64,000 nt of DNA. It comes from Mariaggregatimicrobium sp964498785 (GTDB taxonomy: Bacteria; Zhuqueibacterota; Zhuqueibacteria; Thermofontimicrobiales; Thiofontviventaceae). The DNA lies in NCBI GenBank assembly GCA_964498785.1, contig CAZCJL010000017.1:10959-74958 (forward strand), written 5' to 3'. A program made the translations under genes and the position numbers. Below are positions 53,827-62,400 of this stretch, piece after piece. The stretch's first letter is position 1. Each line of letters starts with the position of its first letter. Below the pieces are notes generated by a model that was not told the origin of the DNA, did not search any database, and saw only the letters and a list, made by a program, of their open reading frames with translations.

Positions 53827-54781
53827 CATCCGTGACATAGATATCATTTTTGTGGAAAAGGATAGTGCAATTTTCGAACGTCAAAAAATCGATTTAAAAC
53901 AGTATTCACCTTTTGTAAACAGAATTTTCCGGTGTGCATCGCATAGCGAGGTTTTTGAGATCAAGAATTGGATGCAGTGCCAGTTGATCATCGCTCATAA
54001 TCCGGATAACGCCGGATTTGAATTCTTTCATAATCTTTATCTGGATGATGCGGTGCGCGAAAGTAGAATCCATGGACTCATCTATACGCGCGGTTACCAG
54101 GAAATGACTCATTTTCATCGCCAGATGCGATATCTTTATGAACAAAGCGATCATCTGTTTCTTGGGGTTGTCTATAAACGTTACGGAAGCCTTGAAAAGC
54201 TGATGGAAGTCGTTCAAAATATTGCGTTAAATATCAATAGCTACCCCATGATTGATTGGGTACATCAGGATGTGATGATATCGACAATTGAGCCGGAAAA
54301 ACTGGAAAATTATAAAATTTTTCATAATATCAGAAATTCGATTTATACATGTATTCATCCGTTTATCACCGTATTGAATCAATATCTTGCACATAAGGAA
54401 GTTAAAATAATTCACGACTTTTTTAACGATAATCCTGAATACAAAAGTAATTTAAAAGAGAATTTTGAACAGGTTAAAGATAATTTGAAATTGCTATTAT
54501 CATACGAGCTGCGAGATAATAAAACGTATGAACCTGATTTCAAAAATTTTGAAATGCATTTAATCAGCTTCATAAACGAAGTATTAATAAAGGAGTGTCC
54601 TTCTTCTGAAAGCAGTAAGTTAAGGAAAAAAAGTGAATTGAACAGAATAGTCGGTTGTATTACAGACACGAACAATATAACTGTCCTGGAAAACCTGTTG
54701 CAATCTTATCAGATATTCATTCGAAGTATGAATAAAGTATTTGAATTGTATGATAAATTTCACTTCTTCAGCCATAGATGA
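53792..54781 (+). CDS. Divergent receiver-like protein of the six-gene island
   Basis: The open frame extends back to 53657, but that overlaps the upstream gene by 170 nt. I chose TTG 53792, which has AAAAGGGGA about 7 nt upstream and gives a 35-nt overlap; ATG 53732 is an alternative. The N-terminal 130 residues have receiver-like spacing (IDIIFVEKDSAIFERQK, CQLIIAHNPDNAGFEFFHN, IHGLIYTRGYQ, LFLGVVYKRYG), but the phosphoacceptor position is not Asp. The C-terminal part is helical (NIRNSIYTCIHPFITVLNQY, SFINEVLIKE) and could be a dimerisation or histidine-phosphotransfer-like bundle. The ATGA overlap with the next gene shows coupling. Function unknown. Confidence 0.6.
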   Translation: MKSQLHRDGKNDIRDIDIIFVEKDSAIFERQKIDLKQYSPFVNRIFRCASHSEVFEIKNWMQCQLIIAHNPDNAGFEFFHNLYLDDAVRESRIHGLIYTRGYQEMTHFHRQMRYLYEQSDHLFLGVVYKRYGSLEKLMEVVQNIALNINSYPMIDWVHQDVMISTIEPEKLENYKIFHNIRNSIYTCIHPFITVLNQYLAHKEVKIIHDFFNDNPEYKSNLKENFEQVKDNLKLLLSYELRDNKTYEPDFKNFEMHLISFINEVLIKECPSSESSKLRKKSELNRIVGCITDTNNITVLENLLQSYQIFIRSMNKVFELYDKFHFFSHR

Positions 54782-56658
54782 ACGATAAAAATCAGACCAA
54801 AGATCAAAAGAAAAAACTTCTGCTAATTGAATCGAATTCATGGTTTACTCAGGAATTGGACAGAATCTTAAGTCCAATTTATACGATTTATAAATTAGCC
54901 ACTGAACATGAAGCCATTCATTATCTGAATGAAAAATCGGTTGATCTGATTATTACAAATGCAAATCTTCACTCCAAAGATCACTGGTTAATGGATGGAT
55001 TTTCAATAATTCGTTTTATTGAAAACCATGCCATCGCGACGCCTGTGATCATTTACACGGATAATTTCAATCCATTATTTCAGGTGGAAGCTGAATGCTG
55101 CAGAGCATACAAAATCCTTGATTTGTTTCATCCTCTCTTTAAAAATCAATTGATTGATGTTGCGGCCTCATTAGTAAAAATAGCTGATAAAAAAAGAGAA
55201 TTGCTGCATCAGAGCGAAATTTCAAAACGCATTAGCGCTGAGCTTGGAAATATTCCTTATGTTTCTCCAATACGCTGGAACTATGTTGATGAACATCTCT
55301 ATAGAAGTTTTTTTCTTGCGGACACGTATGATCAATTTTGCTATGCGAATAATTGGGCCTATATCTGTCAGGCAGCACGAAAGAATGGACATAAATTTTT
55401 TAACGGCAATTGCCTGATTACGATTGCAGCCAATGAGACTTTCGATGGGGATGGATTTGAGTTTGAAATCATAAATCCCATGGGGCAACAGGCTGTTAAG
55501 AAAACACTCAATCTCGCAAGCAAGTTACAGGAAATTTCCGGGAATCCGGTGACAATAAAAAAAGTAACCGATCAGCAGAAGGAATATCTGATTAAGTCCG
55601 AACATTGTAATATTGTAAAAAAAACACATACCAAACGTCTGGTAGACCAATTTGATGATATCCATCCCCAGGTCGTCATAAATCTTCAGGCATTTTTAAA
55701 GCGACTTACTTCCAAAAAACTAAAAACATTTCAACGAAATTTAATGAAATTCAGCAAGAACAATTATACAATGAAAACGACTTCTCCTGAACTTTATGAT
55801 GATTTTTGTGAAGTTGTAGAGAAATGGAAACGCTCCTTCATTGCCAGATATGAAAGTCGTGGGGAATTTACAGATATTCCTGACAATCATTCTTATTACT
55901 TCAATCCGTATTTTCCAATTTTTGATTATTATTGTCGCTACGTTGATAATAAAAGTACACTTTCTTCTATTGTTTATGTTGATAATCTTCCGGTGGGTTT
56001 CTATTTCATGAGTAACGTATCCAAAGAATGTATGGGGATGTACGCTAATATCGGAGACACGACGGTTCCCGGATTGTCGGAATTTATGCTGTATAACAAT
56101 TTCACAAAAGCGTTCTGGTGTGGTTATAAATATATTAATCTTGGCGGAACAGAAAGTCAATTTTTATATGGCTTTTATAAAAAATTCAAGTTCAATTCTA
56201 AAGACGCAAAAAGTCGGGAAATTAAATCACCCTATTTAAGGTATTATAAAAAAGGGAAAATTATGAAAGTATTAACAATTGAATCTACGGATGACAACAC
56301 AACACGACGGCTGCTTGAAAGCTACTATGACAGACCGGAATTCGGGAAATATGAAATTGATCATTTTTTCTTTCTGGGTAAGTACAGCACAAAAATAAGC
56401 CGAGATGATCTACAGAAAAATCTTGAGGCGAAAATTAAGGCATTTAAACCGGAGGCGATACTCATTCACAGCGGCGCTTATTTTTTTAATCATATTGATA
56501 TTTTTAATGACGTGATTTTGGAAATTAAAAAGCGATATCCAAAAATATTAATTGGAATCCAGCGCCGGTCTATTATGCAACATGAAATTTTAAAGAATTT
56601 GGATGATGGATCTGAGATTAAAAAACTGGAGAAGAAATTTTTTTATAAACAACGTTAA
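54778..56658 (+). CDS. Receiver-like / DUF2156 (LPG-synthase-type GNAT) / Rossmann-like fusion
   Basis: Three modules are visible in 626 residues. Residues 1-130 are a receiver-like domain (KKLLLIESNSWFTQELDRIL, LIITNANLHSKDHW, TPVIIYTDNF) with Asn61 where the phosphorylated Asp should be. Residues about 150-490 match the DUF2156 / phosphatidylglycerol lysyltransferase C-terminal GNAT fold: WAYICQAARKNGHKFFNGN, KTFQRNLMKFSKNNYTMKTT, STLSSIVYVDNLPVGFYFMS and YKYINLGGTESQFLYGFYKK. The last 130 residues form a second alpha/beta domain (GKIMKVLTIESTDDNTTRRL, PEAILIHSGAYFFNH) resembling a receiver or B12-binding Rossmann fold. Such enzymes transfer an aminoacyl or acyl group; the substrate here is unknown. 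I know of no such fusion. Confidence 0.68.
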   Translation: MNDKNQTKDQKKKLLLIESNSWFTQELDRILSPIYTIYKLATEHEAIHYLNEKSVDLIITNANLHSKDHWLMDGFSIIRFIENHAIATPVIIYTDNFNPLFQVEAECCRAYKILDLFHPLFKNQLIDVAASLVKIADKKRELLHQSEISKRISAELGNIPYVSPIRWNYVDEHLYRSFFLADTYDQFCYANNWAYICQAARKNGHKFFNGNCLITIAANETFDGDGFEFEIINPMGQQAVKKTLNLASKLQEISGNPVTIKKVTDQQKEYLIKSEHCNIVKKTHTKRLVDQFDDIHPQVVINLQAFLKRLTSKKLKTFQRNLMKFSKNNYTMKTTSPELYDDFCEVVEKWKRSFIARYESRGEFTDIPDNHSYYFNPYFPIFDYYCRYVDNKSTLSSIVYVDNLPVGFYFMSNVSKECMGMYANIGDTTVPGLSEFMLYNNFTKAFWCGYKYINLGGTESQFLYGFYKKFKFNSKDAKSREIKSPYLRYYKKGKIMKVLTIESTDDNTTRRLLESYYDRPEFGKYEIDHFFFLGKYSTKISRDDLQKNLEAKIKAFKPEAILIHSGAYFFNHIDIFNDVILEIKKRYPKILIGIQRRSIMQHEILKNLDDGSEIKKLEKKFFYKQR

Positions 56659-56681
56659 AATTAAATAGAGGAGTTCTTAAA

Positions 56682-57215
56682 ATGGATCCAAATCTTGTAC
56701 TAAATTCCGCATTAGCTGTGATTGTTTTGTTCTTTGGATTTCTATTCAATCGAAAGCTTGAATCAATCAAGAGTCTTTTCCAAATCAAAGAAAAATTGCT
56801 TCTCAGAAAAATAGAAGTCTATCCCAAATTCATTGGTCCGGTTTATCGGCTCAGAAATTTGCTTCGCGATTTTACCATTGATTTTCAAATAGACGGAGAT
56901 ATTGACAGATCAGCCGAGAAACAATTAAAAATTCTTCGGGATACTCTGATAGACTACAGACTGGATTTAAAAGACAGAGATTTCAGGATTATTCATACTT
57001 ACAAAAATAAATGTACTTATCTTCTACAATTACTTGAAGATTTCAAGTTCTATACTAATAGAAAAAACAGGGAAAAGATCAATGAAACAAGGCAAAAATT
57101 ATTCAATCTTTATGAAGAAATGGATTCTGCATATATGACGATAGCAGACAACCTTTCATTTAGTAAATTTGATCCGACAAATGTAATTACTGAGAAAGAT
57201 GAAGTTGAGGAATAA
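56682..57215 (+). CDS. Membrane-anchored helical protein of the six-gene island
   Basis: The 177-residue protein has one N-terminal membrane span (LNSALAVIVLFFGFLFN) followed by a wholly helical, charged cytoplasmic part (LESIKSLFQIKEKLLLRKIE, LRDTLIDYRLDLKDRDFRII, NETRQKLFNLYEEMDSAYMT). No family recognised. AGAGGAG precedes the ATG, 23 nt after the acyltransferase fusion. Size and layout parallel the protein at 58570-59172 on the other strand, which bounds the same island. It could tether the cytoplasmic components to the membrane. Confidence 0.6.
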   Translation: MDPNLVLNSALAVIVLFFGFLFNRKLESIKSLFQIKEKLLLRKIEVYPKFIGPVYRLRNLLRDFTIDFQIDGDIDRSAEKQLKILRDTLIDYRLDLKDRDFRIIHTYKNKCTYLLQLLEDFKFYTNRKNREKINETRQKLFNLYEEMDSAYMTIADNLSFSKFDPTNVITEKDEVEE

Positions 57216-58575
57216 TTTGAAAAAGGAAGGAAATAATAATAAAATCGCAATCAAAAATGCATCCTTTATTGCTACTTTTAACGATAACAACACAATCCTC
57301 AAAAATCATTCAATTTTAATTGAAGATGGCAAAATTTCTAAAATTGCACCGGATATTAAAAATGATGGTTGCGATGTCATCGATGGGACAGATAAAATTG
57401 TTCTGCCGGGTTTCATTAATTGCTGGAGCTACTCCTGGCAATCGCTGTTCCGAAATGTACCGGAAATGCAAAATGCCGGTGACTGGTGGATGTATAACCT
57501 TGCAAAACGAGTGAATAGAATGGAGCCGGAGGATTTTTATACGGCTGCACGTACGCATTATCTGGAATGTCTGTTGGGCGGAGCGACAACTGTTTTGGAT
57601 TGTTTATACATGGTCAAAAACATGGATGCGTTTGCAAGTATGAAACGCGCGGCCGGGGATGTTGGCATTCGCCTGATTATAGTCAGAGGAAGTATGGATA
57701 TTCCGAATGAGCATCTTCGACCATTTATACAGGAGACCGAACAAATCATCGCAGAATCGAGGGAATTTATTGAGGAGTATCATAATAATGATAAACATTC
57801 AATTCTCCAGGTTGGATTGGGACCTTGTTCAATTTTGACAGGCTCTGATAAACTGTATAAACAGACTGCGGAACTTGCACGTCAATATGAGAACGTTCAG
57901 CTTTTCTCCTTATTGGGAGAAGAACCTGATGAAGTTAAATTTTGCAAAGAGCGATCAAAGAGTCTTTCAGGATACATTTTAGATTTGGGTTGGAATCAGG
58001 ACGATTCTGTTTTTATTAACACTGTGAATTGTTCTCACGAAGATCTTGTAAATTTTCAAAAGCATGGTGTTGAAATCGTCGATTGTCCAAAATCGAATGC
58101 GCGTGGTAGTGGTATTTCCAAAATTACTGAAATTCTTGAAATGGGGATTCCTGTCGGTATTGGCACTGCCGGATCGGCAGGCAATGACCGCAGTTCGATG
58201 CTGGACGAATTGCTGTGGACTCGTTATTTGCAGGGAGCACGACAACTGGATTATCTCGAACCACTTGAAACACTGGAATTGGGCACAAAAAAAGCGGCTG
58301 CTGTAATCAATCGAAATGATCTCGGAACGATCGAAGTTGGAAAAACAGCCGACCTGATCATGTATGATACGACAAAAGAAATTCATTACGCCGGAGCGGT
58401 TACTGATCCTGTGGGATCGCTTGTCGGAAGCGGACACTTAGATGTTCATACGGCAGTAATCAACGGCAATGTCGTGATTCGGGATAACAAACATTGCACC
58501 ATTGATCACAACAAAGTAATTAACGAGCAAAACCTTGCGGCATGTAGAATCGAGACAGAAATTTCCAAACTATGA
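57199..58575 (+). CDS. Pseudo-amidohydrolase of the 8-oxoguanine deaminase/ATZ-TRZ group, metal ligands lost
   Basis: The 458-residue chain follows the ATZ/TRZ/SsnA amidohydrolase fold from end to end: VIDGTDKIVLPGFINCW, LGGATTVLDCLY, GSAGNDRSSMLDELLW, LELGTKKAAAVINRND, GTIEVGKTADLIMYD, HYAGAVTDPVGSLV. The active site is stripped. The NTHHH motif is NCWSY (Trp76 and Tyr78 at the HxH positions), the HxAE histidine is Leu238 (Glu241 kept), the H-C-V-H segment reads NTVNCSHED, CPSSN is preceded by Asp instead of His, and the DGSASND aspartate is Ala324. A zinc-dependent deaminase is therefore very unlikely; ligand sensing or scaffolding is more plausible. ATG 57199 overlaps the upstream gene by 17 nt; TTG 57217 with AGGA 7 nt ahead is an alternative start. 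Confidence 0.85.
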   Translation: MKLRNNLKKEGNNNKIAIKNASFIATFNDNNTILKNHSILIEDGKISKIAPDIKNDGCDVIDGTDKIVLPGFINCWSYSWQSLFRNVPEMQNAGDWWMYNLAKRVNRMEPEDFYTAARTHYLECLLGGATTVLDCLYMVKNMDAFASMKRAAGDVGIRLIIVRGSMDIPNEHLRPFIQETEQIIAESREFIEEYHNNDKHSILQVGLGPCSILTGSDKLYKQTAELARQYENVQLFSLLGEEPDEVKFCKERSKSLSGYILDLGWNQDDSVFINTVNCSHEDLVNFQKHGVEIVDCPKSNARGSGISKITEILEMGIPVGIGTAGSAGNDRSSMLDELLWTRYLQGARQLDYLEPLETLELGTKKAAAVINRNDLGTIEVGKTADLIMYDTTKEIHYAGAVTDPVGSLVGSGHLDVHTAVINGNVVIRDNKHCTIDHNKVINEQNLAACRIETEISKL

Positions 58576-59172
58576 AATAAGCATATTTGAGTTATTGTTT
58601 TCTTCCCGCGGAAATCTGATTTCTTCTGCCAGCTTTTCCCAGCTTTCAGCAAATTTTGTGAATTCTTTTTTCAATAACCGCCGTTCGTCTTCTTTTAATG
58701 GATTTAATTTCCTGGCGAAAAGACAGTAATTTAATAGCTCATTCTTGAATTCGTGCAATATCTGGTAAGTCCCGAAATAATCTAAAAGCAATGCATGTTC
58801 ATGTAACAAACCCAAAATATTTTCAAAATCCTTTAATAGCATTTCGACCCAATTATCATAATCTTTGATTAATGCGGGTTCATCAACCAAACGCGCATCA
58901 TCTCTGGCTTTCTGGGCATGTTGCCTTATTTGCTGAAATGCTTTAAGACGATTTTCTTCAAAATAAGTCAATCGAATATCCCGAATTTTTAACCGACTTT
59001 CAAGCTCTGCTTTCCATTCCTGAAGCTTTCGATCCTGCTTACGATCGATCTCTTTTTGTCGTTTAACAAATCGCCTGAAATAATATCCAAGAATACCGAT
59101 TGCAATTGCCAGAATTGCCTCTGCTAATAATTCACTGATCAAATTTTGATAGATATCCTGAATCCATTCCAT
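58570..59172 (-). CDS. Membrane-anchored coiled-coil protein, convergent with the island
   Basis: The 200-residue protein has one N-terminal membrane span (LLAEAILAIAIGILGYYF) followed by a basic segment (RRFVKRQKEIDRKQDRKLQE) and long helices rich in charge (WKAELESRLKIRDIRLTYFE, FKNELLNYCLFARKLNPLKE). Its stop codon overlaps the 3' end of the pseudo-amidohydrolase gene by 6 nt. No named family, though similar short anchor-plus-helix proteins are common. The architecture echoes the protein at 56682-57215, which suggests a related role or partner. Nothing clear lies in the 277 nt between its start and the helicase gene. Confidence 0.6.
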   Translation of the reverse strand: MEWIQDIYQNLISELLAEAILAIAIGILGYYFRRFVKRQKEIDRKQDRKLQEWKAELESRLKIRDIRLTYFEENRLKAFQQIRQHAQKARDDARLVDEPALIKDYDNWVEMLLKDFENILGLLHEHALLLDYFGTYQILHEFKNELLNYCLFARKLNPLKEDERRLLKKEFTKFAESWEKLAEEIRFPREENNNSNMLIS

Positions 59173-59449
59173 TTTAATTTGTCCTTTTAACTTATCTTTA
59201 ATAAAATATGCATTTCGTAAAAAATTTAATCAAATATAACATTTTTGATATTTAAAGTCAAGAGAATATTTTTGGCTACTTTTTGTTACGATAAATTATT
59301 TTCTTCTTCCACAACAATGTTGCAGAACCTTGAAAAATTGAAAATATTTAGTGCCCTCAGATCACTGGAAAATGTTTTCCCCTTGATTATCTGAATATTT
59401 CTTCATATCTTAAACTGCTTAAGAAGAATGAAAATCTGTCGTTAGAAAT

Positions 59450-62400
59450 ATGACAAATAAAAACTCTCACATCCTCAACCAATTCCACCCTGCCATCCGC
59501 CAGTGGTTCGAGCAGGCGTTTGGAGAACCGACGCCGCCACAAAATTTGGGATGGCCTGCTATCTTTCGTGATGAAAATACGCTGATCCTCGCGCCTACCG
59601 GATCCGGCAAGACGCTGGCGGCTTTTCTGGTTTGTATCGACCGGTTGCTCGAACGGGGGAATGAAAACGTGCATTCACGGGGAGTGCACACGGTGTATAT
59701 TTCTCCGCTGAAGGCGCTGAATTATGATATCGAGCGCAATCTGGAAGCGCCGCTGACCGGGATTCGGGAACAGGCCAAGGCGATGGGGCTTTCGCTGCCT
59801 CAGATTACGAAGGCGGTGCGTACCGGGGACACGCCACAAAAAGAGCGGCAGCAGATGTTGCGACAACAGCCGGATATTTTGATAACCACGCCGGAATCGC
59901 TGCACTTGCTGCTGACGTCGGTGCGGGCGCGGGAAATATTGCGCACAGTGAAATATGTCATTGTCGATGAAATTCATTCGCTGTCCGAAAACAAGCGGGG
60001 GACGTTCTTGAGCCTGCTGTTGGAGCGGCTGCAATATCTAACAGAGCAGCCGTTCGTGCGGATCGGGCTTTCGGCGACGCAGCGTCCGCTGGAAAAAATT
60101 GCAAAGTATCTCGGTGGTAATACTTTTCTAAGTGAGAGTGAATCTGCCGTGCCAACGCCCCGTCCGGTGACGATTATCGATGCCGGGATGCGCAAGGAAA
60201 TGGAATTGCAGGTGGTTTCGCCGGTGCGGGATTTCCGTGAGCTGCCTGATGATTCGGTCTGGCCAGACATCTATCAAAAATTACTGGAATTGGTGAAAGG
60301 CCAGCGTTCGACTCTGATCTTCACCAACAGTCGGGCGTCGGCGGAGCGGATTACTGCGGAATTGAACGATCTGGCCGGATTTGAGCTTGCCCGGGCGCAT
60401 CACGGGAGTGTGTCCAAAGAGAAGCGGAAGGATATCGAAGAGAAGCTGAAACAGGGCGAACTGCCGGTACTTGTCGCTACTGCCACGCTGGAATTGGGCA
60501 TCGATATGGGCGCGATCGATCTGGTGTGCCAGGTGGAATCGCCGAAATCCGTTGCTCGTGGACTCCAGCGAGTGGGACGCGCCGGGCATTTGTTCAAATC
60601 CGTGAGCAAGGGCAGGCTGCTTCCTAAAATGCGGTCCGATTTACTGGAAATGGCGGTGATCGCCCGATTAATGCATCAGGGCGATGTTGCGCCGATCCAT
60701 ATTCCCCGAAATTGCCTCGATATTCTGGCGCAGCAGATTGTGGCGATTGTCTCGCTGAAACCGTGGAAACTGGACGAGCTTTATCAGCTCATTCGCGGCG
60801 CTTATCCGTATCAGGATTTGCCGTATGATCATTTTTTAGGTGTGGCGGAAATGCTTTCCGGGCGCTATCCGTCTGATGCGTTCCGCGATTTGAAGCCGCG
60901 CATTTCCTGGGACCGGGTGAATAGTTTTCTCTACCCGATGCCCGGCAGTCAGCGGCTGGCGATTTTGAGCGGCGGCGCAATTCCGGATACCGGGCAGTAT
61001 CCGTGTTATCTGGAAGACGGTCACACCAAAATAGGCGAGCTGGAAGAAGAATTTATTTACGAGCGCCGGCTGGGCGAAGTGTTTGTGCTGGGCACGAATA
61101 GCTGGCGCATTGAGCAGATTACGCACGACCGCGTAATCGTGTCGCCGGCTCCCGGTGAACCGGCGCGCACGCCGTTCTGGAAAGGTGAATTCATGAGCCG
61201 CAGTGTGCATCTGGGGCAAAAATACGGCGAGTACTGTCGTCAGTTAAAAACGAAAATCGATCAACCCGATTGTGTACAATGGCTGATGAAACAGAGCGAT
61301 CTGGATCAGCACGCAGCGGATAATTTACAGCAGTATTTTCTGGATCAACAGAAATCCTGCGGCGATATCCCGGACGACAAAACGATCATGATTGAAGGAT
61401 TTACTGATGAAATTGGCGATCTGCGGGTGCTGATTCACTCGCCGTATGGCGGACGGTTGCATTTGCCGTGGCGACTGGCGCTATTGGCGCAGTTTCGTCG
61501 CATGTGGAAGATTGAGCCGGAATCGTGGCATTCGGACATCGGTATTTTGTTCAGATTTCCGGCAGAAAAATTTGACCAAATTGTGCATACCATCCGCAGC
61601 GTGAATTCGGAAAATTTTGAAGAGCTCGTGGTGGATGAATTGGGCAATTCATTCTTTTTCGGAATTCGCTTTCGCCACAATGCCAACCGGGCGATGCTGA
61701 TTCCGCGACCTCGTCCCGGCAAACGGGCGCCGCTGTGGCTGCAACGGATTCGCTCCCGGGATCTGCTGGAAATCGCCCGGCAGTATCCGTCGTTTCCCAT
61801 TGTCATGGAAACCTATCGTGAATCGATGCAAGATTTTTTCGCGATGGAGGAGCTGAAAGCATTGCTGCAACGTATTGAATCGAATGAAATCACGGTCAAA
61901 TATCATCGCGGAGCCATTCCCTCTCCGTTCGCGTCGTCGCTGATGTTTGAATTTATGGCTGGCTATATGTACGAATATGACGAGACAAAAGCCGGGCAGC
62001 GTGAGGATCTGCTGGACAGAGATTTATTAGAGCAACTATTGAATCCGGGCGCTGTACCCAAATTGCTTGATGAGGCGGCGATCCGGGATGTGGAACAACG
62101 GCTGCAGGCAAAAATGGAAGGATACCAGGCGCGCACTGCTACCGAGCTTGCCGAATTGTTGCTGCGGATCGGAGATTTGACAGAGGACGAAATCAGCGCT
62201 CGCATCGATGGGGATGCCGGTCAAATGCTCACCGAATTAACAGATTCCCGTCGGGCTTTAAAAATGAATATACCGAAAGCTGAAAAACCTGAGCGCTGGA
62301 TTTCGGCTGAAGATGCAGCGCTTTATAAAATTGCATTTGCAGGAAATGATTCCCCACAAGAGAACGTATATGAAGCCCAACAGCATATTTTGCGGCGCTA

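Noticed and set aside
57199..58575. Annotation as an active 8-oxoguanine or cytosine deaminase
   Set aside because: The metal-binding histidines and aspartate are replaced, so the family name would mislead about function.
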